DNA of 64,000 nucleotides from Stercorarius parasiticus (taxonomy: Eukaryota; Chordata; Aves; Charadriiformes; Stercorariidae): assembly GCA_013396915.1 (NCBI GenBank), contig VWZL01006771.1, positions 124,001-188,000 on the forward strand, given 5' to 3'. The position numbers and the translations under genes were made by a program. Numbering within the stretch: the first letter of the stretch is position 1; each line of letters begins with the position of its first letter. Of this stretch, positions 1 through 15,000 are shown piece after piece. A model generated the notes under the pieces. It ran no database searches. It was not told the origin of the DNA and saw nothing but the letters and a program-made list of their open reading frames with translations.

Positions 1-3000
1 ATACGTTTCTGATAATTGTAGTGGGAAAATACTTGTATAATATTAGATGATAGTCTTTCTTGCTCTGCACTGTTTTTGCTTTACTGCTTTTTTCCTCGTT
101 ACATGGGGATCCCAGTTGTCTGCGTAGACATCTGTCGTCTTTACTATAGTCAGTTGCAGTATCGGTAAAATACAAGTTTATGTTTGAAAACCTATACAGC
201 TGGTGAATAGTAATTTCTCTTGTCCTTGAAGTGAAGATGAATTTAGTAACCTGAAGGATTGGTTTTTTCCCCTCTTACTGATACTGTAGAGGTACTCATT
301 TTTAGAAATACTGCCTTAAACTGGTAACAGATGAGGCGTTTCTCCTTTCTTAAAGGAAATCAATTACAAGGCATTTTTGGATTGAGATTTCCCTGCAAGA
401 CTTAAGCCTTCATCACATTCCAGAGAATTTGAGTTATAGCGCATCTGAGAAAAGATGAAAACATTTTAGTTCTCTGCATGATTTTTACACAAATCAACCA
501 GAGTTTGTTTCCTTTAAGTGCTTTATCCGGCATGCGCATCCCTTTACTATTGGGTGATTTTGAATTAGCTTTATAAAGATTACATGGATAGACGCAGCAT
601 TGTCGTGGTTAATAGAAACCTGTGCAGTGAGGTCTATGGGCTGCAAGATCACTAACAGTGCCAATGACAGTGAAGTATGGCCTTATCGAAAGGAGAATTC
701 ATAAGAGGCTGCCCTGGGACACTGCACCACTGTCCTTCTGTGTATCCTGACAATGTTATCTGTCCTCTCAGTACGGAGTATCAAATGTCTGTCACGAGTA
801 CAGAAATTAATTTAATGTCACCTGAAGACATGCAATTAATCTTTTAGAGGTTTTCATAATACCTTTACAGAAAGAGTTGCCAGTTTGGCGGATTTGGATT
901 TTGGGGTTTAGCAGAAGATAAGGAAAATTAATTTTTCATCAGGGTTAATACAAGCTAGCAGGGCCACAAAGGCTGAGAAAAATGGTTTGGGAATTTGTCA
1001 AGTGTTGTCACTCTAGAATAATGCTGCTTAACCTCTGATAGGTGTAATCAAGAGTTGAGATTTCTATAGAGGGGGATTAATCAATTTGCTCACTACAGAA
1101 TGCAAGCTGGTGATACCATTCCTTCATGGGGTTTAAGAATGAAAATAAGATTTGATCTGTCAAATTGCAAGCAGCTCTGACAGTATCAATAGGCATTTTT
1201 ATCAGTACATTTTAAAGCATTTGTTATAAATAAATTTGTCCTGCTAATGTTGGTGGCAAATAAACTTCATCTTCCTTGTAAAACTGTCATAATGATTATG
1301 ATAGAGTAGAGAGCTTCAGCTTGCTAAATTCAAGCAACCCCTCATAAAATACTGCTTTTAGAATTTGTGACGGAACGGTCTTTATGTTTCTCAAAACACA
1401 ACACTGCCTATATATATATATATATGTCTAGTGAGAGTCTCACTATTGAAAAACAGCCTCGATAAGTATCAGGGAATCGGTTCTAAAATTCATGGCCATT
1501 GAATGGTGTAATTTCTCATTTTTGTTTGCCCCGTTTCTGATCAAACTGTGCAGACTCTTCCACAGTAGAAGTCCGTAAACCATCCACCGTGTAGATCAAA
1601 TCCATTTGCCTTGATCTTTTGAGTTTTGTTTAATTACACTCGGTATTTGAAATTAACTTATTGTGGCACCGCTAACAATCTTGCAGTACTTGAAATTTGA
1701 AAGATAGTCTTTATACTTTCCTGTGAACAGAACTCCTGCCACTTTAAAAAAGGCATTTTCATTACTCCAGGATTAACCTAATAATGGTGAAGTTTCATTC
1801 AAGAGAACTCTTTCCTGGCTATGTATTAGGAAGGCGGACCTTTTCTAAAACTTGGAAATTCAGAGCTTGAAGGTCAGGATGATTTGTAATATAGAAATTA
1901 AACAGTAGACAATAACAGAAAAACGTTCTTCCTTTATTGGGTTGCAGACAAAGAAAGGAAATTCACTACTTTGCTGAGGACTTTAGAGGAAATTTCCAGT
2001 ACAGATTCAGAGCTTATATCAATCAATCTCAGGTCTCTGTGATGGACTGAGAAGTATTCTACCTGGTTTCAGCGCTTTGTGCATCAAATTGTATGAGGCA
2101 GGCCATGATGATGAATGGATGCATCTCTGAAAAATTCAGTGTTGCCCTGTACATCCCCAAATGCTATAGAAAAAAAATCAGATACAAATGTATTTTGACA
2201 AGAGAAGACTTAAAATTTTAATACCTCTTTCTGTTGCTACGTGTGTTTAAATTTGGGGAGGGCAGTGATATAAGCTAATGAAAAACTAGAGATAGAGAAA
2301 TCATCTGTAGGAAAAGCAAAAGTTGGTTTCAAATGAGCTGGAACGGAGACGTTTTAAGTAGAAGAGATGCTAGCAATTTACCTTCTGTGATGTAGGTGTC
2401 GTTTTGGGTAGGTTCTGCGGTACAGCTTCAGTTCACTTACCTGCTTGCCTGTAGCTTTGCTGTGTATTTTGATTTACCTTCTGGGTGCCGGCTCAATGTA
2501 TACCTCACGAGTGAAAATCAGGAGTCAACCTACGTGCAGTCATCTTTGCAATCAAACCTCTTTTCCCCCAAAATGTTCTCAAATGAGCGTGTGACCTGTA
2601 AGTAATGTTGTGAGGTTTTATGGCTTTAAGTCCAGACTAAAAGCTCTTTGCTGGTGTTTCACTTGGCTTAGATCATCATTGACGTGCCTGAAGAAGCCAC
2701 TAATTATCTTGCATAGAAGAAGTTTAAAGGATGATGTTGGTGACGAGTCTCATTTTCTGCTAAAGACTACTGCATAGGTTGCTCGTTTTCGCTTGGACAG
2801 TCCTTGTCCTTGCACTGTCACGGCTTTAACCTGTGAAAAAGGAATCGGTGCTAAAACTTGTTATCTGAGGCTGTGTTGTTTTGCTTCCTAGGCACATAGG
2901 AGTCAAGTTTGGTTTTCATTTTCTTAAGAAAACCACCAGATTTTGTCTTCAGTTGAAGCCAGGCCTGCCTGTAATGGGAAACAACATGTTGCTGACTTGC

Positions 3001-5792
3001 AGGGAGCGCTGCTAGTCCTTGAGCACCCAGTCGCTCGCTCATGGACCTCTCTTGAGAAGTGGTGCTGCGGGTTCCTCTCTGCTTCCCCTCTTCACGTCAT
3101 CTCCTAAAGCAGTAGATGTTTGGAGCACTGGTATAAAAAAAAAAAAGGCTTTGTTCCAGTTGCTTTTTCTTCCTTCTTGTTGCAGGAACAAGCAGACCTT
3201 GCTCCACCTCCTTTCCTTACCCGATAGACCTTCTTTATTGTCTTATGTGGGGTTTCTTATTTCTGAAATGTATTAATTCATTAAAAAGTCCAGAGGTGTT
3301 TCTACCTTTTCAGACTTTCGCAGGAGCCTCATGCTAGCAGTGAAGCCCAAAGGTGACATCTGAGAGCCCAGCAGGGAGCAAACCCCGTCAAATTTTTCAT
3401 CAGATTGAACCAATGTTGTGTGCTTGTGCCTTTTGACTCTGTTATAGTTGTGTGTTTAGTTCATACAGTTTTATTTGGTGATAATTGGGCTTGGTAGTTA
3501 AATATTGGGTGGTTGTTGGCCATCCTAGCCTTTTATGGGAAATGATTGTTTGCTTTTGAAGTTTCAGTAATGAGCGGGTTCAGTGTGTTTTGTACCCGAG
3601 GGCTTCATTCTCAGATGCTCTTCCTATGTGCTGGGATCGCTTTTTCGTTTGAAAAGAAATGGTTGCAAACGTTTATGGTTGTTTTTCACAGCAGGCAGTT
3701 AGCAGAGATCAGATTTTAATTCCTAATTATTGCGTTTAAATTCCTCCTAGATTTTTTTTTTTGTTCCTTTTAGTTTCATCATCTTCCAGCTGCTGTATGG
3801 CTGAACAAAAGAAATTATCTGATCAGGGCATAGGGTTTGTGGTGATGCTGATATTGGAACTAATACTAAAATGAAGAGGATTTAGTGCTGGTTTCCTGGT
3901 AAGGTTTTGTTTGTGTGCGTACGTTTGGGTTTTTCAGGACAGGAGGAGAGCTGTTACTTTTATGTTTTTGAGCAGTAATTGAAGAGAGAGACTCCGAAGG
4001 GAAAGCTTTATAATTTCTCACTAGTTACTGCTCTCAAAGGTTTATATACAAAATTTTCTGTGAAGCCACGGCGCCTTTCAGTTTCGCAGAGAAAAACCAC
4101 ATGTGATTAGAAGTGGAAATGCAGTTTTCTATTGCTTTGTTGCTTTGGACACTGGACGAAAGCCCTTAAATAGGAAGAGCTTCAAGATCTTCCCTGTGAC
4201 AGGTTGTGCTTTTGAAGTGCAGAGGGGTGAGGAAGCTGATTTGTCTGGCATTTAAGTAGCTGAGTTCTTCAGAAGTTGTTGCTTGCATATGCTTGATAAT
4301 CCAGAGGACTTGATTTTGGGGTGCGAATTGTGATCTAGGGTACTCGCAAACATGAGACTGTCCTGCATACCACCAGTACGGGACTATTTCTCTTCAAATT
4401 ATAGCAAAGAGACTTAGTAACCAGTCCTCAGTAGGTGTTTCTTTTGCTTTTGTTTGATCCCAGTAGAGAGGTAATGATTTATATTCTCGATCAAGATAAT
4501 CTCACTCTTAGACCATAAACCTATTCCCTCAGCAGCCTTGTATTTTGTCTCCTTGTCTGCGAGAAATCTGCCAGTTAGTGTGGAACCCTCTGGTTCGCGA
4601 CACGTTACAGATGCAAAAGGAGTTTTGACTTGTAAATACTTAAGGAAAGGGAAAAAAACTCTACATAAATAAAGATGCTTTCATAATTTATTTTTTTTTT
4701 CCTTTTAGACATGCCTTCTATTTGAGAGCTTTTGCAGAGTTTCCTGGGGTTGGTTAGGGAATTAGACGAAGCCTTCCCCCTGCAGATACAATGTTCACTA
4801 GTATTTGAGTTCTAAAGTTGGAGTCCAGTCAAGCTACAGATACCGCTGTTGAAACCGTGCAATAATATGGTGCGCTTTATAGATGTAAAAGTACCTCATC
4901 TTTTCTCAGGCTCTGCTGTCTCTTACTCCAGGGGATATTTTTCAGTGATTGATCTGATCTGGACAGCGGGACACAGATTCAAGAATCACCTGTCTGGTTG
5001 TGGAAAAAGAATGAACTATTTGGGTAGAGACAGTGGAAGGGATTAATTTCTCTCTAAGTGCTTTCAGATTATGTTTTAGTCTACTTGATTGCACAGAGAG
5101 ATGCAGTGGAAAAAGCTATACTGGATGAGAGGGGCACGGAGGTGGGGTTCTGTTGTGCTTGTGATTTTAAATATCTATAATAAAAGCTTTATAAAACAAA
5201 CAAAAAATCCTTGGGGAAGAGCTGTTCCAAGTACAGGCAGTGTTTGAGGAAGGAGTCTGCTTTAAAGGCTGCTGGTATAGAAGTTGGCGGAATAAGTATG
5301 TGCTTCAAAATAAATACCAGTTTTTAACTGAAGAGAGGTTGGAGTTTTAAAGATGAGCAGAGTATTTGCCTGGTTCTTCCAGCCTTCACAGTTCTTTGCT
5401 CCTTCTGCAATAAGTATGTCTCTCTCAAAAATAAAAAAAATATAATAATGATACAAAAATAATGCACACCGTAGTTCACATACAACCCTGGAAGAAAGAA
5501 CAATTTGCAAAGAGAGGTGAAAATGCCATGCCTCTTTGTATGTGAAAAGGCATTACTGAACATTGTAATTACAATAAAGTCTGAGCGAAGTAAACTATAC
5601 TTCAGGTACCGTGGATTTATTTTAGGCTGAAGCAGGATTTCCAGGCTGAGCCATGGCTGCTGGTTTCCTTCTGCAGGGAAACCCACTGGGTGTTCTGTGG
5701 GTGCTGGGCATGCTGGATGTGGCAGGAGGCTGCTGAGGGCGAGGGTTTGCAGTGCCTGGACGCTGAGCCGCCTCTTGTGTTGTTGATTTCAG
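1..5792 (+). other. RBM33: RBM33 intron (3' part)
   Basis: AT-rich intronic sequence upstream of the first visible exon. I looked for further RBM33 exons (P/Q/R-rich coding sequence with splice borders) and saw none. It contains a (TA)n run near 1411-1425, short A and T runs (for example 3135-3147 and 3750-3760), and no recognisable transposon. Open frames here are short and lack splice borders or familiar protein sequence. Confidence 0.75.
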
Positions 5793-6002
5793 CAGGGGGG
5801 AGAGGATGCTGGCTTTTTTCACCCAGAGGGCCAGCCCCAGCGGCCTCAACAACCCCCGGAGCCGAAACAGCAGCCAGTGCGGAAGGTCACATTGACAAAG
5901 GGAATGCAACAGCAGCAGCACCAACAGCAGCAGCAGGCACAGATCCATTCACCAGCTCCTCAAGGAGTCAAAAACATCCAGGGAATCCATCAGCCTAAAA
6001 AG
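5793..6002 (+). CDS. RBM33: RBM33 coding exon with Q-rich tract
   Basis: Acceptor AG at 5791-5792, donor GT at 6003. The exon is 210 nt, 70 codons, phase 0 at both ends. It reads QGGEDAGFFHPEGQP, then a P/Q-rich run, VRKVTLTKGM, a glutamine tract interrupted by one histidine (QQQQHQQQQQ, 5907-5936), and ends GIHQPKK. The tract mixes CAG and CAA codons, which usually limits repeat expansion. From memory the human protein has a longer polyglutamine at this place. Confidence 0.9.
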
Positions 6003-9000
6003 GTGATTTATTTTTTTGTTTTAGATGCATATTGCTGCTAGAAGTTTTACTGTCTAGCTGTGTTGCTCTATTAACAACAAGCATTCTGTTTGTCAATTGC
6101 TAGCGCGGGGCTGAGTGACCCGGGAGATGCATAATTGCATATAAAGCTTTTAATTTAGAGAGGCCTGTTTGTACCCAGCACAGACTGGAGATGCCTGCGG
6201 GTTGTCTCATCTGCTGACTTTCTGGCCAGCACAGCACTCCCTGGGGGAAGCGCCTGCATCCCAAGATAGCTGCTGTAGGAGATGGTATCCAATGTGCTTT
6301 CTGGCTTTAAAACCAAGAGTTTTTCTGAAGTTGTGCTTAAGCTTTTATTCCGGCTGTTTCCTGCATATGTAGGAGCACACAGTGACTGTTTCAGGATGCT
6401 CTTTGGTCGATCCTCAGAGTTGGTGTCGCTCAAAGTGGTTGGTGATCTCGTAACTGGATTTTTGCACTGCTTGTGCACTGGGAGGAGGCAGGGAGAGGTT
6501 TCTGGTGGCACTGGCATGTGCTGTCTCTGCATTTGCAAACTGTCGCGCTCCCCAAAGATAGCTGGTATCTTGGCTCTTAAGTTATATCTTGGTTTTGAAC
6601 TGTTGGCCATAATCTTCCTGCTTCACGTAAGGATTAAGTTTCCTCACTGATGCAGAGGGGTGTGAAATGTTGTTACCCTCCATGGGCTCTTCAAGTAGGC
6701 ATTGAGAAACCATGTTGAGCGTTAACTCAGTGTTAAGTGTTAACTCTGTTTAATGTTTGTTACCCTGTTTTGTTGTTATTTTGCCTCTCTCTAACTGTTC
6801 AGCCTTTAATTTACAAGAATTAAATCCACGCATTTCCTGCATCAGAGGATACTGTGGTGCCAGATCCTACAGGATTTGGGGGAAAGGAACTTTGGAAAAA
6901 AATTGTTTTAATGTTATTTGCCATATGCATAGAGTACTCCATTCTGATAACAGCCCAAGAGTTGGTACCAGTAGAGACTGGAGACACTTGAAGCAGTTTG
7001 CTGGTCTTGTGGGTACATTAAACTTACCCATGGGTTGAGAAAAGGGAGCGGGATCACTGATTAGGTTTTATTTTGGCCAGACTCAAAATATGGGAACTGA
7101 ACACATGCTGCTAATGTGAGCAGTGTTGAAAACTAGGTTAAATATTTTGATCTGAGACCCTCCATTGCTTAGTCAATCTGTGCTGATGCTTTTAGCCTCA
7201 ATGCTATATATATATTTATTTTTACATAAATAAAACCCAATATACAGCTTATTATCCTTCTAAAAGAGGTTTGTATAAGCAGTGGATGAATATGTTAATA
7301 AGCGGCCTTTCAGATCAGCAAACAGCAACAAGCCGTTTTAAATCAACGCGTACTTTAATCAAGCCTTTAAGTAAATCGCCAACTTCTGTATCGTCTGTCA
7401 AACGCGGTGAGCAGAAGCACTAGGTAAGTAAATCAAAATACCGTTACTTTTGTTGTTGGCAGGTCATTATGCACGGGAGAGGCAGAGGAGTAGCAGGCCA
7501 GATGGGCCGAGGACGCTTGATGCCAAATAAACAGAACCTGCGAGTGGTGGAGTGCAAACCTCAGCCCTGTATTGTGTCAGTTGAAGGGCTTTCTTCATCA
7601 ACTACTGATGTCCAACTGAAAAACCTGCTGATGTCAGTGGGACCCATTCAGGTAGGTCAGCCTCGGTTTATCATTTTTGTGCCAAAAGGCTTTCATTCCG
7701 GAAAGCTCAATTAATTCCCTGACACTAAATACAATGTGTGTTTATTGGTAATTTATGTTTGAAGGCACCCACACACGCTACACCTGGTAGCAAAGACAAG
7801 CACGTGATGTTATTGCGGCATGGGAGGGACGGGAGGATTTTGCTAACCGTCACATTCCTGCTGCAGAGGTCTCCTTCATTTTGGAGTTCTTGTGTCTGTG
7901 TTATTTTCTTAGACGATACGAGCGTGTCCACTCTCTGAGGTTAAGCCAAATGATCGTATCAAAGCAAATACATTTTGGCCGCTGTCGTTTTTATTGTTGA
8001 CTTGCATCTGCCCTCTTTGTTTGGCATTTGCCTATTCCTGTCATTGCAGTCCTGGGGTAAGAGCACTTAATGACCACTGGGTAGCGGTCATTTTGTACCA
8101 TGTAGCACCATCTACTTTTTCAGATGAAAACACAAGTCTCCTTGTGTTTTCTTACACACCCCCTTAGGAGACCCCATCTGACTTATTGTTAGTACATACG
8201 AAAATATCAGTCAATGAATAATGAAACATACAGATGAGAAATTCTTTTTCCTTGATCCTTTTTCAGTTTTGGGTGCTCCCTTTGACAGGATCAGTGTTTT
8301 CAGACAGATGCAGTGCATGAATTGGAGCTATTCTGTAAGACGACTTTATTACTGGGATCATCTCACTGTTGCAAAACGCACTGCTCTCCTAAAGATGTAC
8401 ACTCTGCCTCACTTCTTCCCAATTCAGTAAATGGAATAAAGCTGAATTATTTACGTCGTCAATTCAGAGAGGTTTAATTTGTTTGTGAAAGCAAAAATAC
8501 TCTCACAAAATACTTTGTCCCTTCATGTTCTGTAGTACTCTTGGAAATTATTCATACAGTTCCAAAGCACATTTATTCAGTGTTTACTTGCTAAATCTTG
8601 CATGAGAATATTAGAAGGAGAGTAATAGAAAACCTGCTAGGAAATACTCACGATTGAGAGAAGTTATTGAGAATGTGCTAAAAAATTATTGAGAATGTGC
8701 TAAAAAATTTATTTGGTACTTGCTGTTTCGTAGCAGACTCCAGACTCTGGTGTCTCAATTCAATGTCACAGACAAATTTAGAGGGATGTACTTACAGCAA
8801 AAAAACAATAACTAATTTTCCAGTGGGATTTGGTACATCCCTGTGCCCTACACAGCTTGTATTCTTACAGCAGCATCAGCTGTCCCTTTGGAAATCATGG
8901 TTTCTAAATCATCATCTATTTTCACCATGTCAGAGATCTAGAAGTAGTACTTAAAAGAGATGCTTGAACTTAGCTAGCGATGCAGAAGGCTTGTGTGCTA

Positions 9001-12000
9001 ATTCTGCACTTGAATTTCAAGTCTGACTTGTAGAAGGCTAGAAATTTCCTGCCTAGTTTGAGACTGAATGATGTTTCACGAGTGTGGATAGTGAGATATG
9101 TGGGGGAGAAATGATCCTTTTGTACAAAGAGTATGAGACCGGGAACCCCCATATGCAGTATTAGTCTCTTTTTGGGTTTTGGTTTTGTTTGTGGGGTTTT
9201 TTTATGGTACTGTGATGTACCATAGAAGTGTGAACACAGCAAATGAGGAAAAGACAGCAGCAATTTTAAGTGCCTTGTAAGGCAAGAACTGAAAACAAAA
9301 TGTTAGAAAATCTGCGTTGTACCTGTTCACAGTAATTGCTTCTATACACATGGTGCTAGATTTTGAAAGGGGTCAAAATCCCAAAGTGCACAAGTAGATT
9401 TTCTTGTATCTATAAATTGTTTTTACTAGTGTTTGTGTTCAGTGCTGCACAAATTCCCCTGCAACTGGAAATGGTGAGAAGGCAGTGATAGAGAAGGGAT
9501 GTTATACTTGGTTCTTCCCTCATTCTTCCTTGAAAATGCGTATCATGTAAGTGACTTGCAGTGAGGAGTACAGACGTGAGCCACTGAAGAGAGCAAAGCA
9601 GTGAATGGAAGGGTTCCTTGCCAGGTGGGCTTTGGGGGTTTCGTGCATGAGGACAATAAGAAGCAGGGACAGGCCATGGCCATGACCAGAGCAAAGAAAT
9701 CTCGGGTGCATTGCAGCTTGGTGAACTGAAATAGAAGGGGTCTGGGGAGATGGCTGTTGTGAGCAAACAGCAGGGGAGAAATTCTAGCTGTTTTTTGGGA
9801 AATTAAGCAAAGTGCCTAGGTTTTTAGGTGATTCAGATGGAGCTCAAGAGAGGAGGGCAAGGTGAATCGGTTGTAGCTGACTCCATCTTTAGAATGTAGT
9901 ATATCCTGTCTTTAGTTGTTGACTACATTCAGCAAAACTTTCCTCTGAGGCATCAGTCTCTTGAATTTTATTTGTCATGGGGGGTAGAGGACGTGTGTCA
10001 AACTCGTGCTTATTTTTTGCAATTGTAAAAAGCCTTTCAAATCAGAAGGAGAACTTAAGAAGTTTTTTCCTGCCTGGATGGTGCCTTGAAATGACACATG
10101 CCAATAAACTAGCAGCAAATCCCTGGTTTAAGGTAAAGACTCCCAAACTGTAGGAGGTACACCTCTAATGGTAAGCAAGCATCTTGCTTCAAAGCGACAT
10201 GCAAACGCAGCTCCGAAGTCTGAATATTGCCTCTTGTGTATCAGTTTCTGCTGCAGTCCAGACATGAACGTGGGAATGGCTGCACTGAGGCACAGCTCCC
10301 AGAGAAGGGGAAGAAATACTTCCCAGTGTTACCTCTGCTCTTTGACAACAAGAATGTATTGTGAGCACTTGTCCCATCTGGTACAAGGCCTCTGCTTAAT
10401 CTGCACTGTCCGTACTGGTACATCAGTGGAGCGACTGAGTCCACACCTGCTTCCATTTTCAAATGTATAGTTTGGCTCTTGGTTTTGTTGCAGGGTGTTT
10501 ATCCTGCATGTGTTATCTTGCGAAGAGGATCTTTGCTGGCGTAACGGAAAGTTTTAATGTATTTATGGAAAAAGTCTGAGTCAATGGAGTGAATGGGGAT
10601 GGAGAGATTACTTTGTTTTCCTGGGTACAAAAGGGTTGGATTTTTATTTTTATCTCTTTCATGTCAGTATCATTATCAGGGTACAAGTACCTTATGCAAT
10701 TCTTGGGAATTTGAAATTTATGATGTTCAATGCTCCTAGCTTTGCCATCAGCTTGTATTGAGGTGATGGTTCTGTAAATCAGGGTTTGGGGATAGCTGGG
10801 CGTGCATAAGAGAAGATGAAGGGGACTTTTACAGTTGAAGTTAGAAATTCAGCATTTTTCCCCCTCCATACCACAGAAACCGAGAAAATTATCTTTTCCC
10901 ATATATGAGCTTTGAAATACCCTCTATTGCCTAATCACTGAAGACTCTTTAATTCTCATCTTTGCTTCATTAAAGCTGTTCTGTTATTAACATTAGAGAA
11001 AAAAATACCATTAAGATTCTCAAGGTACTGAATAAAAGAAAATCTTTGGGGCTCTAGGAACAGCCCCTTAGTCATAGCTGCATTTTACAACTCAAACATG
11101 ATTAAATGAGCAGGAAAAGTACTTCCTTTCGACATATGGTTTGCTGTCAGACTCTTTCTGGAGAAAAGCTTTCAGATACAAATAATGTACCTGCAGTAAA
11201 ATCTGAGTGCTGAATCTAAAATAATGACATACTATAAATAAAATTATGCATTCCAAAGTGTTGGAAAGTACAGAAGATTTCTGAGCACACCACCAAACTA
11301 AAGCCTCCTGGGGACTGCGCTGGAGCAGTGACATTCAGTACACATCCATCCAGAACCACTTGCCAAAGTAGATTACTAATAAGTTGCAAAGGTCATGAAA
11401 AACCCAGTGCATTTTTTTTGGTGCTCTTGAATCTGGGTTTAATGTTTATACTGCCTAAAGAGGCTTCTGTTCAGCTAGTTATTGCCACCTTCAGATTTTT
11501 ATTTGTTTTTTTAGGATGATGGCAGGTAGAGAGGAGCATTTGCTACATCTCCAGATAATTTTGAGTCCTGAGTGATCGTTCTGTGGAGATGTTCCATCGT
11601 CATCTTTAATCATATTTTCTTACATCAAATGGTTGCAAGCATAGAACATCAGTGCAAAATCTCAGTGTTGCTTTGTGAAGATTGAAGATCAGAAATTCTG
11701 ATGTTAAAAAAAAGGGGGGGAAAATAGAATCTTGAAAAACTCAACTGTTGTATATCAGAGGTGATGAGAATGTTGCGTTTGTAGGTGTATTTTGAGTAGT
11801 TTTACAAATACGTGTTTTACTCTGATAATGCAGTCCTTTCTCTTCTGGTCTCAGAAGGGAAAAACAATTGCCATGTTGATGTGCTTCTCTTCGCTTTCTT
11901 AGAGTGACAGTGCGACCTAGTGCTCAGTTAGGGTAAAGGCAGCTGTCTGCACTGACACTATATTCAAAATCGATTAATTTATTTTTAGTTTAAAGGCTTC

Positions 12001-15000
12001 TCAGTGGAAATGATGGGCGTGCCCAGGACATGAGTGCTCTGCCAGGGTCAGCGGGGCAGCTCCCCACGTGACGCAGCACACAAGGTGCGCAGGGCTGGCG
12101 TGGTGACCTGTGTGGTCTTCCTACCTGTAAAAACATTTTCAACCAAGGGGTTTTGCCAGCTCCACCAACTGTGGGAGAAGACATGGGCAGTCCTGCTCCA
12201 TCCTTGGGGCTGGGGAAGAGAAGAGCGGCTCCGCAGTGAGCCTGTCCAGGTCAGCCCTGCTGTAGAGAGCAGTATGTGAGCTAGAGATGCCCATCTCCAT
12301 GATAGGAGAAGGTGCTTCCTTCTCATCTCATCTTGCATATGGAGATGGAAAGCTGAGCCCTTTCAAAGGTGGAAAGCAGGAAGTTAAAAGTGGCAAAAAA
12401 GCAGGAAGGAGGGACAGAAGGTGGAAGAGATCAGTTGCAACAGCTGAGGATGAAATAAATACATTCTGTCCCAGCCTCTGCCTGGTAATGGCTAGTAAGT
12501 GTCACTCCCAGGGAAGGTGCTTCATGTGTCAGGAGACTGTGACAATAATTAAAAATTTGTCTGCATTTACTGATGAGAGGGAAGAATAAATAGAATCCGA
12601 TCTTTCTTTTTAGACGGTTCCTGCTGTGCTGCTATTCGGCTTGTAGCAGAGCAGGTTGGATCACACACTGGAGATGATGTTAGTTAAGCAAGTTTACGCT
12701 TCCTTTTTGCACAGATCCCTTTTTTAGCAGCCTTGTATGGACTGCCACTTCTAGTCCCAAGCTCACCGATGAAGTGAATGTACAGTCTATTAGGTAATCC
12801 ATTTACTTCGGTGGAAGAAATTAAGTAAAGGAGGAAACTTTTATTTCCCATGTGTCTCCTGTAACTGAAATGAGCGCTTGCTCCGGTCTTACTTGACCCT
12901 GCTTGGTTTCCACCTCCCAGTGCTCTGTTATCTCCCTTTTAACATCTTCCTCTCTGTGTAACCTCCGAGGGCTTTGGTGTCAAAGATGCTTGCTTCCTGC
13001 AGGAGATCTCTTGCTTTCTACTCACGGATGTCCCACTGCTTGTCTCAAGGCTCTTTGTTTTGCATAGAAGCTTAACTAGAGATCATTGCGCTGCTATTAT
13101 CATACAGACTATTTCAATATTATTTTCACTGATATTGTAAAAGTGTAGATTTCATGACAGACCATGTGTAAAGGAGAAATTTGAGGGCAGTGTAGGTCTG
13201 CAGGCCTAAAGAAATGTCTGCAGAGGGAACGGTCCTTTTATGATATTTATGCTGTAGTCACTGGTAAGAGTTCAGTTGCAGAAAAAGGCAGAGCTTCTGA
13301 TGTTTGGAGGTTTTGTTGATTGTTGAATTATATAGTATGTTTTAAAACAGTTGTAGGCATGAGTGATCATGAAATATTGATTGGTTTTGTTGCGTTTCCC
13401 AGTCAATACAAGATCTGCATCTTCCCACAGCAGTGCCTAAGGAAGCAGAAAAAGGAGATAATCAAAATCAGTATGAGCTCCATGCTGCCTAAATCCTTTC
13501 CATATAAAATACTCCTCCTCAGCCTAAACCAGTCTTTTTTTTTTTTTTAATTTTATTTTTAATGCCAGGAATATGTCAGGATGTAATCTCTGTTCTCCAG
13601 AGTCAAATGGGAACAAGCCCAGAATACCCCTAATCTCAGGTTGGTCTCGGGAAGTGCTGTACAGCAGATCTGTACGCCTGAATCCGCAAAGTAACCAGTC
13701 ATTTGAAATCCCTTGGAAGTTATTGTGTATATTGTCAATCCTTTACACCTGAGTGGATCCGGGAAGGGGCTTTCATCCTCTGGTGAATGTCTGACTAGGT
13801 CAACTTAAAGAGAAGATGTGAATGAAGTTGTTTTCTGAGAGCTGTGACGTTTGGAAGGATTGTGATATTTCAGTTTAGGAATTCATGATAGAAGGAGATT
13901 CTAGTGGAGCACAGAGTGGCAACAGGGAAATCTCCTGTGGGGGAAACGTGAGTGTCCCCTCGTTAAATGGGAAGTCAGGTGATGCTCAGTAGAACCAGCC
14001 CATCTCCAGAGGCAGCGCTGCATGGCTGGCAGTTCCCTGCCTCCCCCGACCAGCCTTTGGCATCCTGCAAAATCAGCAGATAACAGAGTAATACTAAATT
14101 CAGATCAAATTCCTGATGAGGCATGATACTTTGGGAAAGATAGACTCATATTTTTATCATTATAACGGAGATCATAAGACTAAGGATTGCTTTAGTATTA
14201 TGTGTTCTTTGGAAAGAACAGCTGTCATTAGTACTGTATGAAGGCCTGTCTGATGCTTTTAACTTCTTTGTGGTACTACCTCAGGTCTAAAACCAACACA
14301 CTGAATTACTTTTTCAGAAATGCCATTAATCTGTGGTACTGACTGTATCTGAGCATTATTGAAAGACAGATTTAATATAGATTCAGATATGTCTGTCTCT
14401 AACATATAGTAGAGTATTAAGCCTTAAAGTATAAGCCAGAAGTCTTCTAGATTTTGTAAGGGAAAAAAACCAACTTCCTACCAATAGTATGCAAGACGTT
14501 TGTGTTATGGACTCGGTTATCAGCCATCGCGTGAGCTGTTAAGGACCCGAACCTGGAACAGGTCACGGGCACCATCCCCTGTAGCAGTCCTTGGGGTATT
14601 TTTGGCGATGCGGTGTTGCAGGAGGGCTGGCACTTCTCATGAAGGACTGATATTTTTGCAGAGACTTGCTGTAGGTCCATTTGGCTTTGTTGATTCAAAT
14701 GGTGAACAAAACCTTTTCTGAGCAAACTAGAATTTTGTAAATCTTGCCCATATTAAACATTGTCAAGCAGAAATATTTTCTTCAGGATTAAAAATTGTTA
14801 TCTTCCTCCTAATTATCACATACTGCGGATTTCTTTTTTTTTCTTTTTTTTTTTTTTCCCTCTCAGATCTGTATTTTTCCCCACCTTACTCTGGCACTGA
14901 TCTTCCCAGCCTCTTGCTATTATAGCTAGCTCCTGCTTCAAGGCTTCTCGTATAGTGACTTGTAGGAGACACATCCATAATTTCATGCTTCAAGTGTAAG

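Noticed and set aside
2101..2140. TGATGA followed by CTGA, like boxes of a C/D snoRNA
   Set aside because: The spacing is far too short and there is no terminal stem.
5622..5998. Alternative frames over the first visible RBM33 exon
   Set aside because: Shadows of the CAG/CAA-rich exon; only the QGGEDAGFF frame has matching splice borders and continues into the next exon.
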